From: Marinobacter sp. F4216
GTDB taxonomy: Bacteria; Pseudomonadota; Gammaproteobacteria; Pseudomonadales; Oleiphilaceae
Reading direction: 5' to 3'
Assembly: GCF_019931195.1 (NCBI RefSeq)
Contig: NZ_JAIOUO010000002.1
Span: forward strand, 620,001 to 684,000
Length of the DNA: 64,000 nt
The translations under genes and the position numbers were made by a program. Below, in pieces: positions 30,412-39,705 of the stretch. Below the pieces are notes generated by a model. That model was given only the letters and a program-made list of their open reading frames with translations. It was not told the origin of the DNA and searched no databases. Every line of letters starts with the position of its first letter. Positions within the stretch are counted from its first letter, which is position 1.

Positions 30412-30639
30412 ATGGCTGATCGCACGTTGGATGCATCAGGGCTTCAGTGTCCGATGCCTCTGTTGAAAACCAAGTTGGAGCTCAACGCCATGGTCGCGGG
30501 AGAGGAGTTGGAGGTGGTTGCCACAGACTCCGGCTCGGCTCGCGACATCCCTGCGTTTATTGAGCTGTCCCGTCACTCTCTGGTGAGCAGCAGTGAGGGT
30601 GGGGGAAAGTACCGGTTTGTCATCAAGTGCGGCGGATAG
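30412..30639 (+). CDS. TusA/SirA-like sulfur carrier protein
   Basis: A 75-residue protein of the TusA superfamily. It has the conserved CPMPLLKTK motif with the persulfide-carrying Cys13 and the DxGSxxDIPAF-type second block (DSGSARDIPAFIELS). Such proteins deliver sulfur for tRNA thiolation or other sulfur transfer. As several paralogues usually exist, this need not be TusA itself. It precedes the PerM-type gene by 16 bases on the same strand and diverges from the M48 gene. Confidence 0.85.
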   Translation: MADRTLDASGLQCPMPLLKTKLELNAMVAGEELEVVATDSGSARDIPAFIELSRHSLVSSSEGGGKYRFVIKCGG

Positions 30640-30655
30640 GGCTTCGGAGACACAT

Positions 30656-31735
30656 ATGATTAACGTATTACGGGGTCTTGCTCACAAATATTTTTCGGAT
30701 GAAGAGGCTGTCATCCTGTTCCTGATCCTGGTGATAGGAACGGTGTTTGTGATCTGGTTTGGCGCCATGCTGGCGCCAGCGATTGCCTCGCTCATCATCG
30801 CATTCATTCTTCAGGGGCTGGTGACCAAACTGATCAAGCTGGGTGTTCCCGAACTGGTCGCCATTCTCAGTGTTTTCTTTGTTTTCCTCGGAGTTCTGGT
30901 CGGATTCATTTTTGGCCTGCTGCCGCTTATCTGGACGCAGGTCAGTAATCTTGCTGGTGAAACTCCCCGAATCATTCGGGAAATGCAGTCCTATATGGAA
31001 CTGCTTCCGGATGAGTATCCCCATCTGATTTCGGCCGAGGCGGTTAACACGGTCTATCAGCAGGTATCGACCGAGGTCGGTCACATGACCCAATGGTTGG
31101 TCTCGTTCTCGCTCTCCAGTATCCCGGATCTCGTAGCACTTTTGATCTACATGGTCCTGGTGCCGATCCTTGTGTTCTTCTTCCTGAAAGACCGGGAGGT
31201 ACTGCTGGGCGCCGTCGGCAAACTGCTTCCCCAGCAACGACCCATGATGTTTCGGATCTGGCATGAGGTGAACCTTCAGTGTGCCAATTACGTCCGGGGT
31301 AAGGCGGTTGAAATCCTTATTGTCGGCATAGCGACGTATGTGGCGTTCAAGTTCCTTGGAATGCCCTATGCCGCGCTGTTGTCACTTTTGGTAGGGCTGA
31401 GTGTGGTGATTCCCTACATTGGCGCAGCGGTGGTAACCATACCGGTAGCGATGATCGCATTGTTTGCATTCGGCTGGGGGAGCCATTTTATCTGGGTGAT
31501 GGTGGTTTATGGGGTGATTCAGGGGTTGGATGGTAACGTGCTGGTCCCGATCCTGTTTTCTGAGGTGAATAATCTTCACCCGGTAGCCATTATCGTGGCG
31601 GTTTTGTTTTTTGGTGGTATCTGGGGCTTGTGGGGGGTGTTCTTTGCCATTCCACTGGCGACTATGCTCAAGGCGGTGTTTGCTGCCTGGCCGGTGAAGG
31701 AATTTGTACCCCCACCGGAGCCAAAGCACTCATAA
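30656..31735 (+). CDS. AI-2E/PerM family membrane permease
   Basis: A 359-residue polytopic protein of the AI-2E transporter superfamily, with about eight membrane helices. The first pair lies at about 18-65, the amphipathic region at 90-140, and the C-terminal bundle contains LGMPYAALLSLLVGLSVVIP and FGGIWGLWGVFFAIPLATML, the family signature. Members transport autoinducers, ions or unknown solutes. PerM is the close E. coli relative, often beside bcp or purine genes. The ATG at 30656 is favoured over an upstream frame start inside the TusA-like gene. It converges on bcp. Confidence 0.85.
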   Translation: MINVLRGLAHKYFSDEEAVILFLILVIGTVFVIWFGAMLAPAIASLIIAFILQGLVTKLIKLGVPELVAILSVFFVFLGVLVGFIFGLLPLIWTQVSNLAGETPRIIREMQSYMELLPDEYPHLISAEAVNTVYQQVSTEVGHMTQWLVSFSLSSIPDLVALLIYMVLVPILVFFFLKDREVLLGAVGKLLPQQRPMMFRIWHEVNLQCANYVRGKAVEILIVGIATYVAFKFLGMPYAALLSLLVGLSVVIPYIGAAVVTIPVAMIALFAFGWGSHFIWVMVVYGVIQGLDGNVLVPILFSEVNNLHPVAIIVAVLFFGGIWGLWGVFFAIPLATMLKAVFAAWPVKEFVPPPEPKHS

Positions 31736-31742
31736 CGGAGAG

Positions 31743-32210
31743 TCAGAGCGTCTTGGCGGCTTCCAGCACTTCGTCAGCATGGCCTTTTACTTTGACGCTA
31801 CGCCAGACGTTTCGAAGCAAGCCGTCGCCGTCGATCAGGAAAGTGCTGCGGTCGATGCCGAGATACTCTTTGCCGTACAGTTTTTTGAGTTTGATGACAT
31901 CAAACAGCTTGCAGAGAGTCTCGTCCTTGTCTGAAATCAGGTGGAATGGAAAGTCATGCTTGGCTCTGAAATTTTCATGGGCACGAAGTCCATCTCTGGA
32001 GGCACCCAGAATGTCAGTGTTAAGCTCGGCAAACGCATCCATTCGGTCCCGAAAGTCCTGGCCTTCGGTGGTACATCCGGGGGTGTTGTCTTTCGGGTAG
32101 AAATACAGGACCAAATTTTTGCCGCGGAAGTCGGACAGTCGAATCGTCTGGTTTCCTGTGGCCTGGGCTTCAAAGTCTGGTACGGGTTTTCCCAGTTCAA
32201 CGGATGACAT
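31743..32210 (-). CDS. bcp: Thioredoxin-dependent peroxiredoxin Bcp
   Basis: Bcp reduces peroxides using a peroxidatic cysteine. The motif FYPKDNTPGCTTEGQDFRD places that residue at Cys46. In E. coli a resolving cysteine lies five residues further on; here that position is Gln51, so the enzyme is either one-cysteine or resolves through another residue, with Cys100 in DETLCKLFDV as a candidate. The 155-residue length is normal and the fold runs to HADEVLEAAKTL. It diverges from dapA and converges on the PerM-type gene, an arrangement (bcp beside dapA-bamC-purC) common in gammaproteobacteria. Confidence 0.93.
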   Translation of the reverse strand: MSSVELGKPVPDFEAQATGNQTIRLSDFRGKNLVLYFYPKDNTPGCTTEGQDFRDRMDAFAELNTDILGASRDGLRAHENFRAKHDFPFHLISDKDETLCKLFDVIKLKKLYGKEYLGIDRSTFLIDGDGLLRNVWRSVKVKGHADEVLEAAKTL

Positions 32211-32284
32211 GACTTCTCCTTGAATTCCCTTGTGTCAGTTCGAGCCCAACATTACCATATCGCTTTTATTGAGACGGAGCTTTT

Positions 32285-33163
32285 ATGATTACGGGTAGCC
32301 TTGTTGCACTGGTCACGCCCATGCATCCGAACGGTGAGATTCACTGGGAGGAGTTGGACAAACTGGTGGACTTTCATATCGAAAACGGCACCCATGGCAT
32401 CGTGGCTGTGGGCACCACAGGTGAATCTGCAACCCTGGACCCTAAAGAACATTGTCAGACCATTGGCCACATCATAAAACGTGTCAATAAACGCATCCCG
32501 GTGATTGCCGGTACCGGTGGTAACAGTACCCGTGAGGCAATCGAGTTGACGACCGAGGCTCACAAGCTGGGTGCAGATGCCTGCTTGCTGGTTGTGCCGT
32601 ACTACAACAAGCCAACCCAGGAAGGTTTGTACCAGCATTTCAAAGCCATTGCAGAGGCCGTTCCGGGCATCAGCCAGATGCTCTATAACGTGCCGGGGCG
32701 CACGGCCTGCGACATGCTCAACGAGACGGTGTTGCGTCTTGCTGATATCCCCAACATTGTTGGAATCAAGGACGCGACTGGCAATATTCCTCGTGGGATC
32801 GAGTTAATCGAGGCCCTCGACGGACGTCTTGCTGTCTACTCGGGCGACGATGCGACCGCTGCTGAACTGATGCTGGCCGGTGCCAAGGGTAATGTTTCCG
32901 TTACCGCCAATGTGGCACCGAGAGGCATGGCTGATCTGTGCGAAGCGGCGATCGCGGGTAATCGCGAAGAGACCGAGCGACTCAACGAGTTGCTGATGCC
33001 GCTGAACCGGAAGCTGTTCCTTGAGGCCAACCCGATTCCCGTTAAGTGGGCGCTTGGACGAATGGGGATGATAAGCGAAGGTATTCGTTTGCCTCTGACA
33101 CCGCTCAGTGAAAAATTTCACAGTGAGGTGGAGGACGCGATGAGAGCCTCTGGCGCCCTCTGA
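32285..33163 (+). CDS. dapA: 4-hydroxy-tetrahydrodipicolinate synthase
   Basis: DapA condenses pyruvate with aspartate semialdehyde in the lysine and diaminopimelate pathway. The 292-residue (beta/alpha)8 aldolase has GTTGESATL, YNVPGRTACDM with the catalytic Tyr134, and GIKDATGNI with the Schiff-base Lys162. It heads the dapA-bamC-purC group. A promoter is likely in the 74-base gap to bcp (TTGTGT, 17 bases, TACCAT), but the match is modest. Confidence 0.97.
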   Translation: MITGSLVALVTPMHPNGEIHWEELDKLVDFHIENGTHGIVAVGTTGESATLDPKEHCQTIGHIIKRVNKRIPVIAGTGGNSTREAIELTTEAHKLGADACLLVVPYYNKPTQEGLYQHFKAIAEAVPGISQMLYNVPGRTACDMLNETVLRLADIPNIVGIKDATGNIPRGIELIEALDGRLAVYSGDDATAAELMLAGAKGNVSVTANVAPRGMADLCEAAIAGNREETERLNELLMPLNRKLFLEANPIPVKWALGRMGMISEGIRLPLTPLSEKFHSEVEDAMRASGAL

Positions 33164-33200
33164 GCTCACTGTACTAGCCCTTTATCTCCGGAGTAACTTG

Positions 33201-34298
33201 ATGTCGGTTCTTTCTGGAACCCGTAACAACCTATTGTCGAAATCCCGGACACTGGCTTCCGGGATGCTGCTCACCAGTGTCGCACTTTCTGGTTGCGGTC
33301 TGATGGATGACCGCTCTGAACGCTACGTCGATGCCCGAGAACTGCCTCCTCTGGAAGTGCCTGAGGGGGCGGATTCATCCCGCATAAGTCAGGCAATGCC
33401 CATTCGGGATATCAATGTTGCCGATGCCAGCAAATTCTACCCCGCCGAAATTCCCGAGCCACCCGATATGACGTCGGAAATCCTTGAGGAAAATTATGTG
33501 GTGGAAGAGTTGGACGGGCAGGCCTGGCTGCTGGTGAATGACGTTCCCGGACGCCTGTGGCCGGCGACCAATGCCTACATGATTGACCGTGGGTTGGGTA
33601 TTAGCGGTGATAACCCGAAGCAGGGGCTTATTCAGAGCGATCTGCTTAACTTCAGTAAGCGAGCCCGGGATCTGGCGGAATTGCCCGAAGAGGCTGTGCA
33701 GGAAGAGGCCAGGGTTGTACTGCAGGTCATGATGTCGCCCGGGGTGCGCCGTAAAACCACGGAAATTCAGGTACGCAAGCTGGAAGTTGGTGACGAGGCC
33801 GTGTTGAAGCCCTGGTCAGGGAATGAGGTGCCTTCGCCCGACGAATTGGCCTTCCAGAAGCGTCTGTTGGCAGATATGGCGGAGTTCCTGCAGGGCAGGG
33901 ACGAACAGAAATCGTTTTCCCGGGCGGCTTCCGGGATTGTCAGCCAACCGCTGGTGAAACTTGTGTCGGAAGAGGATCAGGCGGTTGCCATCCGGCTGGA
34001 CCTGGACTTTGGTCGGTCGTGGGCTGAGATCCGCCGGGCACTGACAGAGGCCGGTATTGCTGTGGTTGACCTGAACCGGAGCGAAGGCTGGTTCCACGTC
34101 GATTTTCGGACAGAAGAGGAGCGTGACTCTGGCTGGTTCGACTGGTTCGGAGACGACAGTCAGCCGCAACATACTCACACGTTGCGTCTTGAGGAATCGC
34201 CCGAGGTTGTCACCTTGACGGCTGAGCAGGAAGCGAGCTTCGACGGGGATCGAAACGCTTCGGATCTTCTGGGCGAACTGTTCGAATACCTTTACTAG
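33201..34298 (+). CDS. bamC: Outer membrane protein assembly factor BamC
   Basis: BamC (NlpB) is the lipoprotein of the BAM complex that inserts beta-barrel proteins. The 365-residue precursor has a lipoprotein signal with lipobox ALSGC (Cys32), a long unstructured N-terminal segment that in E. coli lies on BamD (YVDARELPPLEVPEG), and two helix-grip domains separated near residue 210. CGGAG lies 7 bases before the ATG at 33201; the TTG just ahead is not needed. Its position between dapA and purC is conserved across the class and supports the assignment. Confidence 0.92.
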   Translation: MSVLSGTRNNLLSKSRTLASGMLLTSVALSGCGLMDDRSERYVDARELPPLEVPEGADSSRISQAMPIRDINVADASKFYPAEIPEPPDMTSEILEENYVVEELDGQAWLLVNDVPGRLWPATNAYMIDRGLGISGDNPKQGLIQSDLLNFSKRARDLAELPEEAVQEEARVVLQVMMSPGVRRKTTEIQVRKLEVGDEAVLKPWSGNEVPSPDELAFQKRLLADMAEFLQGRDEQKSFSRAASGIVSQPLVKLVSEEDQAVAIRLDLDFGRSWAEIRRALTEAGIAVVDLNRSEGWFHVDFRTEEERDSGWFDWFGDDSQPQHTHTLRLEESPEVVTLTAEQEASFDGDRNASDLLGELFEYLY

Positions 34299-34346
34299 AT
34301 TCAGCTACTGCGTGCCCGTAACCAATTCGGAGCACTGGAGATTTCG

Positions 34347-35060
34347 ATGGAAAAGCGCGAAGAGCTATACGCCGGCAAGGCCAAGTCTGTTTTCAAGACC
34401 GATGATCCGAACCTGTTCGTACTCGAATTCCGGGACGATACGTCTGCCTTTGACGGCGAAAAGAAAGAACAACTTCAACGGAAGGGCATGGTGAACAACA
34501 AGTTCAACGCCTTCATCATGGAAAAGCTGGAAGCGGCCGGGATCCCGACGCATTTCGAGGGTCTTCTTTCGGACACCGAATCCCTGGTCAAGAACCTGGA
34601 TATGATCCCCGTCGAGTGTGTAGTGCGGAATGTCTCGGCAGGCAGCCTTTGCCGTCGACTGGGGGTGGAGGAAGGTAAAGAGCTGACGCCTCCTACGTTC
34701 GAACTGTTCCTCAAGAATGATGCACTGCATGACCCGATGGTGAATGAATCTCTGGCGGTCAGTTTTGGCTGGGCGAGCGCCGATGAACTCGCTCGTATGA
34801 AGGAATTGACCTACAAAGTGAACGACGTGCTCAAGGCCCTGTTTGATGAGGCTGGCATGTTGCTGGTGGATTACAAACTGGAGTTTGGCCGCAGCAATGG
34901 CGCCGTTGTGCTTGGGGATGAATTCAGCCCGGATGGCTGTCGGATTTGGGACAAGGAAACCAGGAAGAAAATGGACAAGGATCGTTTTCGCCAGGGATTG
35001 GGAGAAGTCATTGAAACCTACGAGGAAGTCGGAGGCCGTCTGGGCATTCAATTCGACTGA
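34347..35060 (+). CDS. purC: Phosphoribosylaminoimidazole-succinocarboxamide synthase
   Basis: PurC joins aspartate to CAIR in step 8 of purine synthesis. The 237-residue protein has the ATP-binding [16 protein letters not shown], the substrate site [16 protein letters not shown], and the C-terminal [13 protein letters not shown] and [14 protein letters not shown], all highly conserved. An ATG at 34347 opens the reading frame right after GGAGATTTCG. It is the third gene of the dapA-bamC-purC set. Confidence 0.97.
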   Translation: MEKREELYAGKAKSVFKTDDPNLFVLEFRDDTSAFDGEKKEQLQRKGMVNNKFNAFIMEKLEAAGIPTHFEGLLSDTESLVKNLDMIPVECVVRNVSAGSLCRRLGVEEGKELTPPTFELFLKNDALHDPMVNESLAVSFGWASADELARMKELTYKVNDVLKALFDEAGMLLVDYKLEFGRSNGAVVLGDEFSPDGCRIWDKETRKKMDKDRFRQGLGEVIETYEEVGGRLGIQFD

Positions 35061-35095
35061 TCCTCAGTCCAAATAAAAAGCGAAAAGGGTGTGCT

Positions 35096-35836
35096 ATGCG
35101 TAAGTTGATGGTAGTGGCGGCAGGAACTGCTCTCCTGGCGCCTCATCAGGTCCATGCGGACGTTGTCGGACTTGGCGCAAATGTAAGCTACTGGGATTCT
35201 GGTCTTTCGGGTCAGGCTGCCAGTGGTAACGATCTGGTTGATGTCGAAAATGATCTCAACCTTGAGAGTGATTCCAACGCAAATACCTCTCTGTACCTGG
35301 AACATCCAATTCCTGTTCTGCCTAACGTGCGGCTGAACTACACTTTGGTACAGCTTGATGGGCGTGGCAGCCTGAGCTCCAATTTTGATGGTATCGATAT
35401 CGGAGTCGGTGGTGCTGACGTCAGGTCCGAGCTTGATCTCGAGCAGTTGGATCTGACGTTGTATTACGAGGTCCTGGACAACTGGGTGAACCTTGATCTT
35501 GGTATTACTGCGCGGGACCTGTCAGGTGAGTTGATCGTTCAGCAGGTGGCTGGCGCAAGTGTCAGTGAAACCAAGGTGGATGCGGTCGTACCCATGGGTT
35601 ACCTTGCAGGACGTTTTGAACTGCCGTTGACCGGTGTTTCTGTTGGTGCAGAGGGCAACTTCATCAGCTTCGACGGCGACTCGGTGCATGATTTCAACGC
35701 CTATGGTCAGTACGAAATCTCGGTGCTTCAGTTGAGAGCCGGCTACCGCCAGATGGCAATCGACTATGAAGACGACAGCGACAGGCTGGACGTGGAGCTG
35801 GACGGGCCGTTTATCAGCGCCGGTGTAGCTTTCTAA
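35096..35836 (+). CDS. Small outer-membrane beta-barrel protein
   Basis: A 246-residue protein with a signal peptide (about 21 residues, cut near VHA-DV) followed by alternating amphipathic strands and a C-terminus ending in FISAGVAF, the aromatic terminal residue recognised by the BAM machinery. It resembles the TIGR04219-type outer-membrane proteins as I recall them; no function is known for these. The ribosome-binding region is AAAAGGGTGTGCT. It is followed by the epimerase gene after 13 bases, so they may be co-transcribed, but a link in function is not evident. Confidence 0.8.
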   Translation: MRKLMVVAAGTALLAPHQVHADVVGLGANVSYWDSGLSGQAASGNDLVDVENDLNLESDSNANTSLYLEHPIPVLPNVRLNYTLVQLDGRGSLSSNFDGIDIGVGGADVRSELDLEQLDLTLYYEVLDNWVNLDLGITARDLSGELIVQQVAGASVSETKVDAVVPMGYLAGRFELPLTGVSVGAEGNFISFDGDSVHDFNAYGQYEISVLQLRAGYRQMAIDYEDDSDRLDVELDGPFISAGVAF

Positions 35837-35849
35837 GGAGAGGAAAACG

Positions 35850-36857
35850 GTGAAGATTCTCGTTACTGGAACAGCGGGATTTATTGGCTCACACCTGGCA
35901 CACCGGTTGCTCGACCGGGGTGACGAGGTGATCGGTGTCGATAACGTCAACGATTATTACGATGTTAGCCTGAAAGAGGCTCGACTGGCGCGTCTGACAT
36001 GCCGGTCGGGTTTCACCGAGGTACGGCAGGATGTGGCGGATCGAAGTGCCATGGAAGCCCTGTTTGTGGAACACAAGCCGGAGCGGGTGGTGCATCTCGC
36101 TGCCCAGGCCGGTGTCCGCTACTCCCTCGAGAATCCTCACGCTTATATTGACGCCAACCTTGTGGGGTTCATGAATATCCTGGAAGGTTGTCGTCACCAT
36201 GATGTCAAGCATCTGGTGTATGCGTCGAGCAGCTCCGTATACGGTGCCAACGAGGCCATGCCTTTTTCGGTGCATGACAACGTGGATCACCCGCTCAGTC
36301 TCTATGCCGCGTCCAAGAAGGCCAATGAGTTGATGGCGCACACGTACAGCCATCTCTACAACCTGCCCACCACTGGCCTGCGCTTCTTTACAGTGTACGG
36401 TCCCTGGGGACGGCCTGACATGGCCCTGTTCATCTTCACCAAGAAGATTCTTGCCGGTGAGCCCATTGACGTGTTCAACCACGGCCACCACAAGCGGGAT
36501 TTCACCTATATCGACGATATCGTGGAAGGGGTGATCCGAACGCTGGATCATGTCGCTGAGCCCAACGCAGAGTGGTCTGGTGAAACACCGGATCCGGGCA
36601 CCTCAAAGGCGCCTTACCGGCTTTACAACATTGGCAGCAACAATCCGGTCGAACTGTCCCGTTTTATCGAGATTATTGAGGAGCGAGTCGGCAAGAGGGC
36701 CGAGAAAAACCTTTTGCCGATGCAGCCGGGCGATGTGCCGGCTACTTACGCCAATGTCGATGACCTGATCTCTGACGTGGGCTACAAGCCCGACACATCG
36801 GTTGAAGAAGGCATTGCGAAGTTCGTCGACTGGTATCGTGACTTCTACCAAGTTTAA
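35850..36857 (+). CDS. UDP-glucuronate 4-epimerase (probable)
   Basis: An extended short-chain dehydrogenase of 335 residues. The Rossmann motif is [15 protein letters not shown], the catalytic pair lies in [14 protein letters not shown] (Tyr-x3-Lys), and [20 protein letters not shown] is the hallmark of UDP-glucuronate 4-epimerases (Cap1J/WbnF group) rather than GalE. The N-terminal [18 protein letters not shown] also fits this group. It would turn Ugd product into UDP-galacturonate for surface polysaccharide. The start is GTG, preceded by AGGAGAGG. Confidence 0.87.
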   Translation: MKILVTGTAGFIGSHLAHRLLDRGDEVIGVDNVNDYYDVSLKEARLARLTCRSGFTEVRQDVADRSAMEALFVEHKPERVVHLAAQAGVRYSLENPHAYIDANLVGFMNILEGCRHHDVKHLVYASSSSVYGANEAMPFSVHDNVDHPLSLYAASKKANELMAHTYSHLYNLPTTGLRFFTVYGPWGRPDMALFIFTKKILAGEPIDVFNHGHHKRDFTYIDDIVEGVIRTLDHVAEPNAEWSGETPDPGTSKAPYRLYNIGSNNPVELSRFIEIIEERVGKRAEKNLLPMQPGDVPATYANVDDLISDVGYKPDTSVEEGIAKFVDWYRDFYQV

Positions 36858-36875
36858 CTCCTCTGGAGCTTGTCC

Positions 36876-37694
36876 TCAAGCGTCGTTGGAGCTGCCGATA
36901 TCACCGGGTAGTTCCAGCGTCATCCGCCTTCTTGTCAACGGGCAATCGAACTCCAGAAAGCGTGCGGTCAGTTGCAAAGAGCAGCTGGCCGGCTTGCCAT
37001 ACAGGCGGTCGCCAATAATTGGATGGCCAAGGTGGGCGAGGTGCTTTCTGATCTGGTGTTTTCTGCCTGTTTCAATATCCACGCTGACCAGCGTCGAGTG
37101 ATCTGGCTCGCTGTATGAGAGCGTGTTGATAACACTGATCGCTTCCTTGCCATCGATGGGCTGTTTGACCCGAAGATTCTCGGCGTCGAGTTTACCGATC
37201 ACCTGAGCCTCATATCGCTTGGTCATCTGCCGGCCAGAAAAGAGCTGGGACAGGGCACCGGCAGCTTTTGTGTCATGGGCAATGAGCATCAACCCGGCAG
37301 CGTCGGCGTCCAGTCGGTGGATCAGGTGGCAGTCTCGCTGGAGTTCTTGTTCTGCCCATCTAAGCAGGCTGCAATGGTCCCCCCATTGTGAGCCCTGGGA
37401 CAGCATGCCGTGGGGCTTGAACCATGCCGAATAGCGCTTGAAGTCGGCAATGAGCTGTGCCGGTGGAGGGGTTCTTGCTAGAACCGTGTCATCGTAGTAC
37501 AGCTCCAGCCGTGTCCCGGTTTTCACCTCGCGCTTGGCCTTGCGCAGACGAACCCGCTTGCCTTTCTGTGTCCACCAACAGGCGCCTTTGGCCATGGCGT
37601 CCTTGATGCGCTGCTTGGGGAGGTCGGAGGCTTCGCTGAGTGCGTCGACGGCTGTCTGAGGGCGCTCTGCGGTGAGGTCGATGATTGTTCTCAT
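36876..37694 (-). CDS. RluA-family RNA pseudouridine synthase
   Basis: A 272-residue pseudouridine synthase of the RluA family. The catalytic aspartate sits in HLIHRLDADAAG, and IETGRKHQIRKHLAHLGHPI is the second family block. There is a short N-terminal S4-like region (LPKQRIKDAMAKGACWW), so the target is probably rRNA or tRNA, but the exact uridine cannot be deduced. The start is the ATG at 37694; the longer frame to 37787 runs through the tRNA-Val terminator. It converges with the epimerase gene. Confidence 0.88.
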   Translation of the reverse strand: MRTIIDLTAERPQTAVDALSEASDLPKQRIKDAMAKGACWWTQKGKRVRLRKAKREVKTGTRLELYYDDTVLARTPPPAQLIADFKRYSAWFKPHGMLSQGSQWGDHCSLLRWAEQELQRDCHLIHRLDADAAGLMLIAHDTKAAGALSQLFSGRQMTKRYEAQVIGKLDAENLRVKQPIDGKEAISVINTLSYSEPDHSTLVSVDIETGRKHQIRKHLAHLGHPIIGDRLYGKPASCSLQLTARFLEFDCPLTRRRMTLELPGDIGSSNDA

Positions 37695-37722
37695 AGGCAG
37701 GTTCCGGAAAATGGCCGGACAT

Positions 37723-37762
37723 AAAAAAAGCCAGTTCCTACGTCTTCCGTAAGTAACTGACT
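37723..37762 (-). terminator. tRNA-Val terminator
   Basis: Read on the minus strand, AGTCAGTT (37762-37755) pairs with AACTGGCT (37736-37729) with one wobble and an inner TACG/CGTA pairing, followed by a run of seven T bases. It lies just downstream of the tRNA. Confidence 0.8.
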
Positions 37763-37775
37763 TTAATTCAGGGAT

Positions 37776-37852
<77 letters not shown>

Positions 37853-37870
37853 ATCCCGTAACGGGGACGC

Positions 37871-37899
37871 ACTATACTGATTCTCCATTTTTCGGTCAA
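37871..37899 (-). promoter_or_regulatory. Strong tRNA-Val promoter
   Basis: On the minus strand TTGACC (37899-37894), a 17-base spacer and TATAGT (37876-37871), followed by a GC-rich GCGTCCCC discriminator. Transcription would start about 12 bases before the mature tRNA. Confidence 0.8.
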
Positions 37900-38147
37900 C
37901 AAATTTTTTGGGCTGGTACTTGTGTGCCATGGCTGTACGTGTCACTCCGTGCTCAGACGTTGGTAAAACCGGGATTTGGTGCCCCGGCAGCTGGTCTCAT
38001 ATTCGTCTGGCGCTTTCATGGGTTCCCTGTTATGGAGGCGGGTGAGGTTACATTTGTTCTGGAATTCAGTATCTTGTGGTACTGAGGTTGGGTGAGTCAC
38101 TGGGCCTTCCCGAATTCAGAACTCCTGCACACAGTGAGACGTCAGTT
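37900..38147. other. Gap between tRNA-Val and the HTH-like gene
   Basis: About 250 bases without a supported gene. It must hold the promoter of the gene at 38148, but no convincing -35/-10 pair was found, and no hairpin with a T run was seen. Confidence 0.5.
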
Positions 38148-38564
38148 ATGCGGTATCTGCAAACGTTCAATCGTCGCCTTCGCCAGGTTCGGGAAACTGG
38201 CCGGCTCTCCCATTGGGATGTGGCGCAATTGTGCGGCGTAGACGAGGCGCGGGTGAAAAGCTGGGAGGCCTCGGACGCCCGGCAGAGAAGTTATCCAGGC
38301 GTGACGGAGTTGCTGGATTTTTGCATCAAGACAGAAACGCCGCTGGAGGAGTTGCTGGACCTGGAAGAGCCGGGCGGAGATGGTCAGCTTGAGCTGCCCG
38401 GTCTGGCATTCAGCAACAGTGACGACCTGTTTGAGGCACTCAAGGAGCTAGAACAGGAGATCAAGCGGGTTCAGCTGACGGATGAAGAGTACGATCTGGT
38501 GCGCCGGTTCCGTCATGCTTCCAACAAGAGCCGGCGCCAAGTAATGCAGGCACTGGGGCGCTAG
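38148..38564 (+). CDS. Uncharacterised protein with XRE-like helix-turn-helix
   Basis: A 138-residue protein. Residues 5-45 look like a degenerate XRE-type helix-turn-helix (FNRRLRQVRETGRLSHWDVA, LCGVDEARVKSWE). Residues 50-70 continue as in CI-like domains (YPGVTELLDFCIKTETPLEEL), and an acidic linker leads to a helical C-terminus with TDEEYDLVRRFRHASNKSRR. It could be a small regulator. No target or partner is visible: it lies between tRNA-Val and galU. The ATG at 38148 is chosen because the extra N-terminus from 38076 does not look like protein; the ribosome-binding site is weak. Confidence 0.75.
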   Translation: MRYLQTFNRRLRQVRETGRLSHWDVAQLCGVDEARVKSWEASDARQRSYPGVTELLDFCIKTETPLEELLDLEEPGGDGQLELPGLAFSNSDDLFEALKELEQEIKRVQLTDEEYDLVRRFRHASNKSRRQVMQALGR

Positions 38565-38579
38565 GCGCGCCCTCAGGAA

Positions 38580-39416
38580 TTATTTTCCTTTCTTGTACAC
38601 GTTCTCGTAAACGTAGTTCGTGGCCTCCACAAAACCATCGATACTTCCGCAGTCAAACCGACGTCCTTTGAACTGATACGCCAGTACGCAGCCATTCTGC
38701 GCCTGATGGAGCAGAGCGTCGGTAATCTGTACTTCGCCGTTCTTGCCGGGCGGGGTCTGTTCGATGATTTCGAAAATGTCCGGAGTCAGGATGTAGCGGC
38801 CAATGATGGCGAGGTTGCTGGGAGCGTCTTCGGGTGCTGGTTTTTCGACCATGTCGGTAATGCGGTAGAGACCGTCCTTCATCGGCTCACCGGCAATCAC
38901 ACCGTATTTGTGGGTCTCGTCTTCGGGAACTTCTTCGATCGCCACGATGGAGCAGCGGAACTGGTTGTAGAGCTTGACCATCTGGGCCAGGACGCCGTCA
39001 TCCCCCTCAGGTCCCATGCAGAAGTCGTCTGCCAGTACCACGGCGAAGGGGTTGTCCCCGATCAGGTTGCGCCCGGTGAGGATTGCATGCCCCAGGCCTT
39101 TCATTTCGTTCTGCCGGGTGAAGGCAAACGAACTGTGGTTGATCAGATCGCGAATGGAGGTCAGGAGGTCTTCTTTGCCCGAGCCAGCAATCTGGTGCTC
39201 CAGCTCGTAGCTGATGTCGAAGTGGTCCTCAATTGCCCGCTTGCCGCGGCCGGTCACAAATCCAAATTCATGGATGCCCGCCTCCGAGGCTTCTTCAACG
39301 CCGTATTGCACCAGCGGCTTGTTCACAATCGGCAGTATTTCCTTGGGCATGGCCTTGGTGGCTGGTAGGAAGCGTGTACCGTAGCCGGCCACGGGAAACA
39401 GGCACTTTTTAATCAT
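38580..39416 (-). CDS. galU: UTP--glucose-1-phosphate uridylyltransferase
   Basis: GalU makes UDP-glucose from UTP and glucose-1-phosphate. The 278-residue protein has the nucleotidyltransferase start MIKKCLFPVAGYGTRFLPAT, the MPKEILPIVNKPL block, VVLADDFC for the metal and UTP site, and VEKPAPEDAPSNLAIIGRY. An AGGA lies 8 bases before the ATG. It is the entry enzyme for the UDP-sugars made by galE, ugd and the UDP-glucuronate epimerase elsewhere in the window and probably feeds the polysaccharide locus. It stands alone on the minus strand. Confidence 0.96.
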   Translation of the reverse strand: MIKKCLFPVAGYGTRFLPATKAMPKEILPIVNKPLVQYGVEEASEAGIHEFGFVTGRGKRAIEDHFDISYELEHQIAGSGKEDLLTSIRDLINHSSFAFTRQNEMKGLGHAILTGRNLIGDNPFAVVLADDFCMGPEGDDGVLAQMVKLYNQFRCSIVAIEEVPEDETHKYGVIAGEPMKDGLYRITDMVEKPAPEDAPSNLAIIGRYILTPDIFEIIEQTPPGKNGEVQITDALLHQAQNGCVLAYQFKGRRFDCGSIDGFVEATNYVYENVYKKGK

Positions 39417-39705
39417 TTGGATATCCTTTTTTTCCTTGTCAGTCAGGGCGCCAAACGCGCGGCTTACTGAGATTTATTCACGAACTGTGCCGAGTGTAGC
39501 CAAGTTGGTTCCGGATGTGGACAGTTGAAGCTTTCCATGTCGAAAAGTGGCTAAATTTTGCCCAAATAATTCCAAGTTAATCAAATTGTTATTTTTGGAA
39601 AGCAGCTCTGGTTTTGCGGCCTCCCAGCCAATAAATTGCCGCCTGGTTGGTTTTTGAACAGTTCTGCGCGGATCGTGCAGGCGGGTCGCAAACTCAGGTA
39701 GGCGT
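39417..39705. other. Gap between galU and the outer-membrane protein gene
   Basis: 289 bases, AT-rich in the middle (39545-39600), with divergent promoters expected. No clear consensus promoter or other element could be called. Confidence 0.4.
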
